Assembly (NCBI GenBank): GCA_021432605.1
Contig: MU271158.1
Span: 434,001-498,000, forward strand
Source: Coniochaeta sp. PMI_546
Taxonomy: Eukaryota; Ascomycota; Sordariomycetes; Coniochaetales; Coniochaetaceae
Direction of reading: 5' to 3'
DNA: 64,000 nt
Numbering within the stretch: position 1 is the stretch's first letter; each line of letters opens with the position of its first letter. A program made the position numbers and the translations under genes. Positions 42,182 to 51,831 of this stretch are shown one piece after another. Under the pieces are notes generated by a model that saw only the letters and a list, made by a program, of their open reading frames with translations, had not been told where the DNA came from and searched no databases.

Positions 42182-44327
42182 ATGGCCGTGCTCGTGAACG
42201 ACATGGAGAAGTTCGTCATTGACGTTGCGCCGCCGAAGCCGTTGACCGACGTGAGCGCGACACTGGACGATCTCCTCAAACATGCAGAACTCTACTACCA
42301 AGTCCGCCGCCCTGAAAATTCAATGCTATTTGGACGTGAGACTAATTAACGCCGCGCAGGGTGCTGACATTGTGTGGATGTTGATATCGTCTGCACTAGT
42401 ATTCCAGATGGTCCCAGCGATGTGCCTATTCTATTCCGGGGCGACTTCTCGACTCGCGTCACTGAAACTGTTCCGTCTTCCACTGTTGACAGCCGCTGTT
42501 GTTGGCTTCCAGGTTTGTCACTACGACACGCGTTGATGTCGTTCATGATCTAATATGATCAAAGTGGTATCTCTGGGGCTACACCCTGGCATTCACGCCA
42601 GCAGTGACACCAGGCTCGCTGCCCGGTCCATCGTGGTACGGGTGGGATGCGCGAGGTGTGGCACTACACGACAGCATAACCCGCCCGGTCGGCTCTGTGG
42701 GCCCCAGGATCCCGGAGGTGGTATTTGAGTTCTACGAATCCATGTTCGCTTCTTTCACGTAAGGCAACCTTATCAATCCACCCTCCTGCAGCGCTGACCT
42801 TCGGAAGAGCTGCACTAGTTTGCGGAGGAGCGGTCCGAGATGATCCCGAGAACAAGTTTCCGTCAAGCGACATCCCTGCCGGCCGATTCCTGATATTCAT
42901 CAGTCTTTGGTCACTCCTGGTGTACAATCCTGTTGCTCGGTGGACCTGGCATTGGGCCGGCTGGTCTAATCAGCTAGGTGTCATGGACTTTGCCGGTGGG
43001 ACAGCAGTCCATATCACGTCAGGCACGACAGTGCTGGCCTTCTACATCTTCTACGCCTTACAGACAGGCCGGCTTCGATTCTTCAAACCTAGACCTGAAG
43101 TGGCAGCTTCCAGCGATGGCCACCCTTCCCTTGCTGTCACTCATCAAGCGCCTACCGTCGACGCAATCAAGCCACAGACTGTGAACGGAGACACACATGC
43201 CAGTCGAAGCAATAGTATCATTGGCAGCGACCATTCGAACCACGACGATCTTCCTATAGACAACACCCCAACCGGCAACACGCTAGATCTGGAGACGGGC
43301 ACAGGCACCTCACCAGCAGCCGATAAGGCACCGCATAACGTCAATAACATAGTGCTAGGGACTGCGTTACTCTGGATCGGTTGGTTCGGCTTCAACGGAG
43401 GGTCGGCGCTAGGTGGGAATCTGCGCGCTGCATCGGCCTGCGTCTCAACTCATGTGGCGGCTTGCGCTGGAGGCACATCTATGCTGCTTCTGTTCTGGGG
43501 TTCCAACTATGTAGATCGGCTCCTGAAGAAGAAGACAAAAGGCACCGATGAAAGTGACGCGCGCAACCCTTCCGTCACGCATTTCTGCGATGGTGTCGTC
43601 ATTGCACTCGTTGCCATCACACCTGGAGCTGGCTTCGTAAGTCCGCGACATTGAAGAACCGATTTATGCAGTTTACTCACGTCAGTTCAGGTCCCTGTTT
43701 GGAGTTCCGGTATCTTCGGAATCGTGTCGACTATTGTCGTGTTCTTTTTTAAGTGGTTCACGGCGAAATGGCTCTATGATGAGCCACTTTACGTCTTTGC
43801 TATCCACGCTGGCGGCGGCATGGTCGGAATGATCCTCACCGGAGGCTTTGCTGAGTGAGTGCGACTCGCACGAGATGTTATGAACTGTGCGCTAATATGC
43901 ACGCCGCTTCCAGTCCAGATGTCGTAGGCTTAGATGGATATTCTACCATCCCGGATCGATCGCGAGCTAGACGCGTTGGGTATGACTGAATATGTGCTCC
44001 TGCTCGAGAATACAAGGCTAACATAGTCACAGATACCAGCTCGCAGATGCACTTGCAGGATTTGCCTACACGTTCTGCATGACCATGCTCATCCTTTACG
44101 GACTCAAGGCGGTCCGATCCTTGCTCCGTGGAAAATGGAGTTCAGGATTTGAGAAACCCCAGAAATCGGGCAGAATGAGGCTCGAAGCAGTCCCTCTACA
44201 CGAGTGGGTAGGAGGTGTGACATCTCGGAGACAGGAAGACACAGTCACGGCTGCAGACACAACTGCAACGCCTGTACATGCACATGTACAGCAAGTGCCG
44301 GCAACACTGCCAACAGTGGTGTCATAG
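42182..44327 (+). CDS. Ammonium transporter (Mep/Amt family)
   Basis: Seven exons: 42182-42301, 42360-42512, 42565-42758, 42808-43636, 43691-43854, 43914-43979 and 44033-44327, giving 606 residues. The Amt core is clear: GADIVWMLISSALVFQMVPA and LFYSGATSR (TM1), FTAALVCGGAVRD (rebuilt by a 49-nt intron), LVYNPVARWTWHWAGW, MDFAGGTAVHITSGT (first pore His), LWIGWFGFNGGSALGGN, VVIALVAITPGAGFVPVW, and VFAIHAGGGMVGMILTGGFA (second pore His). Both pore histidines are kept. The loop after TM5 is enlarged by about 90 polar residues, and a cytosolic C-tail of about 90 residues follows the last helix. It should import ammonium at the plasma membrane, probably under nitrogen control. Confidence 0.92.
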
Positions 44328-45000
44328 ATTCACGAAAGTAATTGTAATATCAATATTGTACAGACCCATGGTGCCTGTAGCAAGTCTCTCTATCTAGAAT
44401 ATTTGCCTTCTGCACACCCACAACCATGGACAGATTATCGGGATGGTGTGTAGCATGCGAAGGATTTTGCGCCAGTGTCCCTGGTCATGGACTTAGCCTC
44501 ACCAGTGAACACCCCCTGAGTGCCGATGCCTACCAGAATGCCTCGCGCAGGTTCCGCGTCGAACAACCAATAACATGCGCCGGCCCCCTACAGTTGTCAT
44601 CAGCCTCTGACATAATAGAGCAACTAAGTCAACGAGCTTCATGCTCGGGGCCTAGCAACCGAATCCCGTGGCTTGAAGATTTCTTCTAGAAGATTTCCGA
44701 ATAGGGTCGTGCGGGTTTCAGCTGCCGCTCTTTCGCCCGAGGCTGCCACTCAGAGAAGGATGCCTTATCGTCAGCCAGGTACTACTGCATGAGAGGCCGG
44801 CACCTAACAGGCCTGTGCTTCTTGGCCACTCGCATCTTGACAGCGAGGCTTGACTTTTGGGTACATATGGACACAGCTGTCCCATACAATCCTGCTCTTC
44901 TTACCATGATGGGCTCAGTTGGGATTACGTCCAGAGGAGAGCAGTGGATCGCTTTTGTGATACTTGCGATTACCTACTAACGTCAACACCATACATCATC
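44328..45000. other. Intergenic and 5' leader of the GTPase-patatin gene
   Basis: The coding frame of the next gene is open back to 44857, but protein-like sequence starts at ATG 45001, just after a typical fungal leader (AACGTCAACACC). No other gene seen. Confidence 0.45.
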
Positions 45001-48000
45001 ATGGGGAAAGCTCGAGCTACCCTCCATCCCTTGGAGATGGCTCAGGTCGGCGGTGCATACGCTCATGCCCACTCTCCGACTTTTAGCATTTCTGACGCTC
45101 ATCCATACTCTCCTACATTCAGTATGTCCGATACACAAGGTCACTTCCAGCAGGACTCGTCTACCGAAAGCTCACCAGAAGTCCCAAGTTCTGATGAGGA
45201 TTTCTCCTCGCGAGGTGCATCTCGCGGGAAGGGCATGCGCCGACTGATCGAAGGATTCAAGTGTCACGAATGCGAGAAGGAGCTCACCATCCTGACCGGC
45301 CGGCAGTGTTCTTTCTGCGGCGGACACAAGGACCCCTTCTACTGTATCACGTGTACGGAAGAGGGCTGCATGAAGCGGTTCTGTATGAACCACCAGACGT
45401 GCTGGGACACTCACCTGCCCCGATCCATCAAGCAGAGTCCCTTCCACAAGCGGATAGATCCCCTCCCGCAACTATTCGTCGATGTCGTGACGCACTCGGA
45501 GGGAGACCGCCACAAGCAGAAGCAGATGCACCAGAGAGACGAGCAGGCTCGCTGGTTCAATATTCGCCGGGACCATTTCCACGGCAGGCCCGACTTGTTC
45601 ATCTACGACCGGTTTATACAGCTGTGCGACCCAACCAAGTCAGGGAACACGGACACGAAGAGGCACTACCCCAGTTTTGTGTCGTTTGTGGGTGACACTT
45701 CGGTGGGCAAGTCGACACTCGTTAGGTCAATGCTTCTGATGGGTATTGCAAATCCAACGCGGTACATAGCGCCCAGCGATGACTTGGACCCCTATGACGA
45801 GGCGGCACTGAAGAATCTGGTTGCTGCCATGGACCAGCGGACAAAGGACGGTCCGGTTACTAGATCGGAGATATTCGACCATCAGAAGTATCCCACTACA
45901 TGTGGCGTGCACCTGTACAAAGATGAAGGTATCACAATGGTCCCGAACACCAACCAGAACTCGACTCTCGCCGCTACTCCTCAGAGACTCGACAAATACC
46001 CAATCCTCTTCGCTGACTGCGAGGGCTTCAATGCTGGCGAGGCCATGACTAACGCAGAGAGGCTTGAGACCGACGAGCCGGAGCCGTCCCGTGGTCGCGA
46101 GTTCACAGATCCCCGGAGCAGGTCCCCTTCTCGGAGGCGGGACATGGCACAACAACTACCAGTGACGGCGAGCTGTTACAACAGCCGCGGGAAGGACGGC
46201 ATCGACCTTTTCTACGCCCGCTTCCTCTACGCCATCAGTGACGTGATCATCTTCGTGACCAAAGATGACACCAAGATCCAAATGGAACTGACGCGGGTGC
46301 TCGAGTGGGCGTCCAAGGCAGTGCACAAGTCCGTCAACCACCCCTCGCGCAAGACACTCATCATCGTGCGCAACATGGCCAACTTCCACGATCCGGAATT
46401 CTACGACAATGAGAGGCTCAAGAATCTGTACCTCAGCGGACATCCGAAACTGTGGGAGGACTCGGAAATCCTGCGCGAGTTCGTCAAGGACTACAACAGC
46501 AAGCCCGACCGGCCGTTTGTCTATCGCATCACCACCAACGAGAGGCTCTACAAGGCGCTCTTCAACAACATTGTGTGCTGCTACATCCCCAACAAGAAGA
46601 GCATCAAGGGTCGTCCGCAGGAGCTGTTCCGCCAGTACCAGAGCCTGCGGGATACGATTGAGGCTTCCGTCCGGGAGGGCCTGACACTCCGCGCCGAGAG
46701 CGTCATGCAGTACAACGTGCCGGCCTTGACACATATCCTAAACAGGGCATTTGAGCACTTCACGACGTCGGAACAGCCCTTCGACTTCTACCTGGCCGCG
46801 CGGAAGGACAATCCTAATCCGCAGTCGATGACCGAGCACGTCGCCAACTTTCTACGACACGCCTTCGAGTCCAATGGAGAAAGGAAGGCGATGGACGTCA
46901 TGGTCAAGGACGTCATCTCGGTCGCACTGCTGACGTACACTTACAGGGAGTTCAGCGAGGGCCTGGGTGCGAGACCGGAGGAGATATTCGAGCGCGAGCT
47001 CGAGAAGATCTGCAGCCGGGCGATCGAGCTGTACATCTCGCAGTACGAGATGTGCTGCTTCCGCTTTTCAGACGGGCAGGCGTGTACGTCTCGTCCAGCG
47101 AAGCTACACACCGAGCACACTGCCGGCAAAGGGCAGTTTGAGCCAGGACTGTTCGTTCACCAGCGGCAATGGAGGTCCGGCGACAAGCGCGAGTGGATCG
47201 GGGAGATCCGGCAGCGGTTCGTCGAGTCCTACGAGGCTATTTTTATCCACAAGGATGATCCCGACCGTGCTGCTACCCCTGAGCAGCGATTGACCTCGCG
47301 GCGAGAGTGTGGCCATAGCACCTACTCGACGATCTGGAGGAACATCAAGAGCAACAAGACCTGTCTGTCATGTCTGCAGGCCGTGCCGGACCACGTGCTG
47401 ACCTGTGGACACTCGTACTGCCCTCGCTGTGTGCAGGAGCTGGGAGAAGTGTCGCAGAGCTCAGAGTGCGCTTGGACGATGAAGTGCAGGCTCTGCTGGG
47501 AGGCCAAGGGCAGTAACCTGCACATCGTGCAGCTGAGGCCGAGGTGCGCGGGAGTGCGGATCCTAACTCTCGACGGGGGTGGAATCCGGGGTATCGTGGA
47601 GCTGGTGGTCCTGAACGCTCTGCACAGGTCGGTCGGCTTGAAACTGCTGCCGAAGGACATGTTCGACCTCATCGTGGGGACATCGACAGGTAAGACACCC
47701 GCCCGCTCAGATGGGACAACAGACACTAACAAGATAACAGGCGGCATCATCGCCCTCGCCCTAGCCATGTCCAACGAGTCCGACTCCATCCCCAGGATGA
47801 TGGACTTCTTCGCCGACATCTCGCGTAAGACCTTCTCCACCAGCGTCCTCAAGAAGATCACCAACTACGCCTTCATGGTGCTCCGCATAGCCGACAGCGT
47901 CTTCAGCGCCGACAGCCTGAGGAGAGGTCTGCAGGAGCACTTCAACCCGCAGGAGACCGCCCTCTTCGCCCCGGCCATGCACACGGGCATCATGTCCTCC

Positions 48001-49182
48001 GGGACTCGGGTGGCCGTCACCTCGGCGCGGGACATGGGCCAGACGGCGTGTCTGATCACGAGCTACAACCACCCCTCCGGCCCGGGCAGCAGCAGCACCA
48101 CCACCACCACCACCGGCGGCAGCAGCAGCCTCCTGGTCGAGCGGGAGGAGAACACAGACAAGGACATGAAGATCTGGGAGGCCGCGCTGGCCACATCGGC
48201 GGCGCCGTTCTACCTGCCCGCCTTCGAGAAGCCCGAGACAAACACAAAGTACGTCGACGGCGCCGTGTACGCCAACTGCCCCGCGCAGGTGGCCTACTCG
48301 GAGATGGAGCGCATCTGGCCCGACAGCGGCGCCCCGCTCGACACGCTCGTGTCCCTCGGCACGGGCCTGCAGCGGCGCCGGCCCGCCGACGACGTGCCGG
48401 GCCTGGTCAACATGGGCTTCTTCGTCAGCCTGCGCGCCATGTTCCAGCGGCAGCTCGACAGCAAGAGCTCCTGGGCCGCGTTCCGCGACACCAGCGCCCC
48501 GGCCGCCGTGCGGTGCCGGCTGCGCAGGCTCGACCCCCCGCTGGGCCGGGACGACTACGTGGAGCTGTACGACCACCGCAAGATCGAGGAGCTGAAGGTC
48601 GCCGTGTCGAGGTGGACGGCCGACGAGGCCGCCGCCGAGGTGGAGGAGATCGCCAACACGCTACTAGCGAACCTGTTCTTCTTCGAGCCCGACGGCGTGC
48701 GCTCCGCCACATCATCATCGGCGGCAGGAGCAGCGAAAGGCCTGTCCGACCCGACGCTAGACACCCTCCCGGGGTCGATCCGGTGCCGCCTGGGGCACGG
48801 GACGCCAGAACTGAAGAGGCTGCTGGGCGAGATCGTCGACTCCTTCTACTACGTCCAGCTGCCGCCCAGCCCCAGCTCGACGGCCGTCGACGTGCTCAAG
48901 GAGGTCGCGCGGGTGCCCGAGGCGAGGTGGGAGAAGATCTCCTTCAAGATTCGGGGACGGGACGCGCGGCCGGGCGAGATGCTGGTGGCGGAGAACGTCG
49001 GCGGGGGCAGCACGGTGCAGAAGTTCAGGCTGCCGTACACCTTTGGCGTGAGGAAGGGGAGCGCCGCGCTGCAGGTGCTGGGGGTCAGGCTGCGCCGGTG
49101 CGAGCACCTGGTGCCGCTTAGTGGGTTCCCCAGCACGTTTGCGGAGCTGGCCAGGCGGGCAAAGATGGGGTGGTTGCAGTGA
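45001..49182 (+). CDS. Multi-domain Cys-rich / GTPase-like / RING / patatin phospholipase
   Basis: Exons 45001-47689 and 47741-49182 give about 1,376 residues. In order: a disordered start with two SPTFS-SD repeats; a Cys/His zinc-binding region (about 83-130, FKCHECEKELTILTGRQCSF, CITCTEEGCMKRFCMNHQTC); a P-loop GTPase-like domain with FVGDTSVGKST (about 229-239), DCEG (about 339-342) and DVIIFVTKDDT; a long helical region; a RING-like finger from about residue 788 (CLSCLQAVPDHVLTCGHSYC); and a patatin domain with LDGGGIRGIVEL, nucleophile GTSTG (Ser about 895) and the Asp of YVDGAVYANCP (about 1068). The catalytic dyad and oxyanion loop are intact. Patatins release fatty acids from membrane lipids. 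NTPase-plus-effector layouts suggest a sensor coupled to membrane damage or signalling, which is inference. Confidence 0.88.
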   Translation: MGKARATLHPLEMAQVGGAYAHAHSPTFSISDAHPYSPTFSMSDTQGHFQQDSSTESSPEVPSSDEDFSSRGASRGKGMRRLIEGFKCHECEKELTILTGRQCSFCGGHKDPFYCITCTEEGCMKRFCMNHQTCWDTHLPRSIKQSPFHKRIDPLPQLFVDVVTHSEGDRHKQKQMHQRDEQARWFNIRRDHFHGRPDLFIYDRFIQLCDPTKSGNTDTKRHYPSFVSFVGDTSVGKSTLVRSMLLMGIANPTRYIAPSDDLDPYDEAALKNLVAAMDQRTKDGPVTRSEIFDHQKYPTTCGVHLYKDEGITMVPNTNQNSTLAATPQRLDKYPILFADCEGFNAGEAMTNAERLETDEPEPSRGREFTDPRSRSPSRRRDMAQQLPVTASCYNSRGKDGIDLFYARFLYAISDVIIFVTKDDTKIQMELTRVLEWASKAVHKSVNHPSRKTLIIVRNMANFHDPEFYDNERLKNLYLSGHPKLWEDSEILREFVKDYNSKPDRPFVYRITTNERLYKALFNNIVCCYIPNKKSIKGRPQELFRQYQSLRDTIEASVREGLTLRAESVMQYNVPALTHILNRAFEHFTTSEQPFDFYLAARKDNPNPQSMTEHVANFLRHAFESNGERKAMDVMVKDVISVALLTYTYREFSEGLGARPEEIFERELEKICSRAIELYISQYEMCCFRFSDGQACTSRPAKLHTEHTAGKGQFEPGLFVHQRQWRSGDKREWIGEIRQRFVESYEAIFIHKDDPDRAATPEQRLTSRRECGHSTYSTIWRNIKSNKTCLSCLQAVPDHVLTCGHSYCPRCVQELGEVSQSSECAWTMKCRLCWEAKGSNLHIVQLRPRCAGVRILTLDGGGIRGIVELVVLNALHRSVGLKLLPKDMFDLIVGTSTGKTPARSDGTTDTNKITGGIIALALAMSNESDSIPRMMDFFADISRKTFSTSVLKKITNYAFMVLRIADSVFSADSLRRGLQEHFNPQETALFAPAMHTGIMSSGTRVAVTSARDMGQTACLITSYNHPSGPGSSSTTTTTTGGSSSLLVEREENTDKDMKIWEAALATSAAPFYLPAFEKPETNTKYVDGAVYANCPAQVAYSEMERIWPDSGAPLDTLVSLGTGLQRRRPADDVPGLVNMGFFVSLRAMFQRQLDSKSSWAAFRDTSAPAAVRCRLRRLDPPLGRDDYVELYDHRKIEELKVAVSRWTADEAAAEVEEIANTLLANLFFFEPDGVRSATSSSAAGAAKGLSDPTLDTLPGSIRCRLGHGTPELKRLLGEIVDSFYYVQLPPSPSSTAVDVLKEVARVPEARWEKISFKIRGRDARPGEMLVAENVGGGSTVQKFRLPYTFGVRKGSAALQVLGVRLRRCEHLVPLSGFPSTFAELARRAKMGWLQ
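47690..47740 (+). other. 51-nt in-frame intron splitting the patatin nucleophile elbow
   Basis: GTAAGA donor and AACAG acceptor. Removal gives GTSTGGIIALALAM, the normal patatin elbow. Retention keeps the frame and inserts 17 residues (KTPARSDGTTDTNKITG) directly after the nucleophile motif. Confidence 0.85.
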
Positions 49183-49599
49183 GTGTGCTCTTTTATATAT
49201 ACATGCATTGGGGAGTTTACTGGAGTCTGGGGGAGGTTGGCTTTGGCGCGACGGTCTGGCTTTTGGGTGATGTTATAGTGACCAGAACGGTAGAGCAAGA
49301 TACCAGTCTCCTTCAATATACGAGGTCCTACTTCATCAGCTTCAGTGATAACATTGGGAGCGGGCATTTGTCACAGCACGTCAAACAAACATGTCCAATT
49401 AACTGTCTGCTCTATAACTCGAGACATGGAGTAAAGGACTCACCGCCCAAATCCACCTGGAAGTAAGGTCTCGGGCCGGGTCACATCTGCCACGATGTGG
49501 GCTCCGAATCCAATATCAGCATGACTCGTAATCATTACCCCCAACCCACGGCCCTCATAGCTCGACTGAACGGTCCCCGTATCCACATCCAATTCGGAG
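49183..49599. other. Intergenic between GTPase-patatin gene and tRNA
   Basis: 3' untranslated sequence; no gene seen. Confidence 0.5.
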
Positions 49600-49702
49600 G
49601 GCTGGATCGTCAAGTGGTATGATGCTTCCTTCGGGATTGCTCTCGGTCGTAGCGATATGACTCTTATGGAAGAGGTCCCGGGTTCGAATCCCGGTTCGGC
49701 CC
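49600..49702 (+). tRNA. tRNA-Pro (anticodon CGG) with a 31-nt intron
   Basis: Cloverleaf drawn by hand. The acceptor stem GGCTGGA (49600-49606) pairs with TTCGGCC (49695-49701), and the discriminator is C at 49702. The D arm is GTCA/TGAT with the AGTGGTA loop. The anticodon stem CTTCC (49625-49629) pairs with GGAAG (49668-49672). The anticodon CGG is at 49632-49634, with an intron after position 37 (49636-49666). The T arm is CCGGG-TTCGAAT-CCCGG. The spliced length is 72 nt. Confidence 0.9.
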
Positions 49703-50289
49703 TTGCCTTTTGCTTTTGCTCCCCTACGGACATGTGTGTCTTTACAGGACTTCACGTTGGCCGGTCTGTACTCTGCAGCTGGGTGGCTGGAGGCAGTACG
49801 TGCCTGATGGAACAGCCGAAGCGAACGGAGCAGGCGAGAAGGAGAGAGCGGTGGAAAGGAAGTCACACAGACTGCAGAAGATACACTTTGAACATTCTGG
49901 ATTGAAGCACCTCGCTATGCAGGTACTGCTCTCAGCCCCCCCCCATTATATGTACAGCGCACAGGTCCGATGTTTCGTACATCTGCAAGTCCTACTCCCG
50001 TTGGATCTTTTGCATCCCCGCCTCTCGATGCCTATACTAAAGAGCGGACGGCCGAAGCCATTACCAACCTCCACATGCAGATAACAACCCAAGATCTCCT
50101 CCCCCATTAGAACATTTTTGAGGTCCCCGTACAGTGCTGAGTATTCCCAAGACAGAGATAGGAAACCCTGTGCTCCCACGCACAAACCCAGCCCGGATCC
50201 AGGTCAAGAGAGTGAAAAACAAAGGGATTTCGATATATAAATTAATCAGGTACAAGAAAACATGTCAAACGCCCTCGAAGCAGCATGGC
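49703..50289. other. Intergenic between tRNA and GH16 gene
   Basis: No supported gene. A T-rich tract just after the tRNA is short, and other polymerase III terminators are not obvious. Confidence 0.45.
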
Positions 50290-51831
50290 TCAGAGCAGCA
50301 ACAACCCAGCAACAGCAACCACGACCGCCAAGGCGCTGGCCCCCAGCGTCCGCTCGACCCTGACGCCGGCGCTCTTGCCGCTGGTCCCGGAGCCGGACGA
50401 GCTCGACCCGCTGCAGTCCTGCGAGAAGCCCGTGGCCTGGCAGGCGGCGCTGCTGGCCGAGGAGCTCCCGCTGCTGCTTCCGTCGCCGCTCGTCCCGCTG
50501 CCCGCCTCACCCGGCGACGAGCCGGGCCCGGACGCCGTGCCGCCCGGCACGCTCGCGACGGGCGCGGAGGACGAGGTCTGGGTCGAGGATCCGCTGGCCG
50601 AGGCGCTGCTGCCGCCGGCGTCCATGTTCAGGCCCGTGCCCGCGAAGGACTTGAGTATGGTCCCCTTGTCGCCGTCGACGATGGTGTCGTTGGTGCCCCT
50701 GGCGTTGTTGTAGGTGTAGCTCGTGTGTTTGTTCGTGCCCGGCCCGGAGGTGGCGTTGTAGCACTCGACCTCGACCTGTCCGAAGGTGGCGAAGTCGTAC
50801 CCGTAGCTCTGGATGTCGGGCGAGTTCCAGTCGATCGGACCGCCGGCCCAGTCGATGGTGCCCTGGGCGTTGGTGTCGGCGCCGCCGGGCCAGATGGACA
50901 GCTGGACTCTGGCGGGCGACTGCGGGAAGTTCCACTGGTTGGCCGTCGCGTTCCACGTCTCCGAGCGCTTCTTTGTGCGCCCTACCTTGCCGTCCACCAG
51001 CCAGGTGATGTCGTCTGGGGTCCAGCGGATCTCGTAGTCGTGGAAGTTGTTGTAGGTGTCAGACAAGCCGGTGATGTTGCCGCTGTTTTGGTCTGGGTGG
51101 TCAAAAGGTTAGCATACTGGCTTTGGGAGAGGGGGTGTTGGCAGAAACCATACAGTCTGGAATGCCCTGGAAGTAGTAGTTTGTCTGAGCGACGGTCAGG
51201 TCTGTGCCTACCCACTCGTAGTCAATCTCGTCCTTGACATCGCTAAGCAGAATGAAAGCCGTGACAACACCGGCGCCCCGCGACGTCTTGACCTTCGCCT
51301 TGACGTTTCCGTACCACATATACGACGTCGACGCGAGGACGGTTCCGACCGAGTGCGGGGGCATGGTGAGCAGGACGTTTCCGTTGTAGAGCAGCGGCTC
51401 GCCCTGCGAGACCCAGTCGGCCTTGCTCGGGTCGCCGAGGTACTTGCCGACATCGACGACGCCGTCCAGGCTGTTCATGGGGTAGACCTTGCTCTCGCAG
51501 ACGGGTGCCGGCACACAGGCGTCGAGGGAGAAGCTCATCCGGGGGTCGCAGCCTCCGAGGCAGTAGGCGCCGACTCCGCATTGGCCGTATTCTAAGATGC
51601 GGGTTGCCGTGGTTAGCGTCTCGGCTTGCTCCGGATGGTCTGCAGTTGTGCAACACGACATGCTTGACAGGGGACTTTGGCATCCGACATGGCAGGAACG
51701 GTGAACTTACGAGAGCAGCAGGGCGTTTCCTTGGGGCATTTCTTCTCTAGAGAGCAGGTTGGTATGTCCTGGGCAGCGACTGTGTACGCTCCCAGGAGGG
51801 CAGCGCCCAGCGGGAGAAGTGACCGAACCAT
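50290..51831 (-). CDS. GH16 chitin-glucan crosslinking enzyme, Crh/Utr2 type, GPI-anchored
   Basis: Three exons, 51831-51711, 51591-51154 and 51092-50290, encode 453 residues. A signal peptide (MVRSLLPLGAALLGAYTVAA) is followed by a Cys-rich CBM18-like N-terminus rebuilt by splicing: CCSQYGQCGVGAYCLGGCDP. The GH16 core includes KADWVSQGEPLLYNGNVLLT and the catalytic DEIDYEW (Glu-x-Asp-x-Glu), then IPDYQNSGNITGL across the second intron and WLVDGKVGRT. A Ser/Gly-rich stalk (about 330-425) and a hydrophobic tail (GASALAVVVAVAGLLLL) make a GPI-attachment signal. Crh enzymes transfer chitin chains to beta-glucan at the cell wall. Asn-glycosylation sites such as NATSG are present. Confidence 0.93.

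Noticed and set aside
42725-42807. Reading the ammonium transporter through the CTGCAG acceptor at 42791
   Set aside because: That acceptor is out of phase with the GTAAGG donor at 42759. The next AG at 42807 restores FTAALVCGG, the family sequence.
44857-45000. N-terminal extension of the GTPase-patatin protein to ATG 44857
   Set aside because: The extra 48 codons are Cys/Tyr-rich without pattern, and a leader-like sequence lies just before ATG 45001.
48048-49121. 357-codon plus-strand frame overlapping the patatin exon
   Set aside because: It is the +1 shadow of a very GC-rich coding exon (Arg/Gly/Ala-rich translation). The patatin frame has all the motifs.
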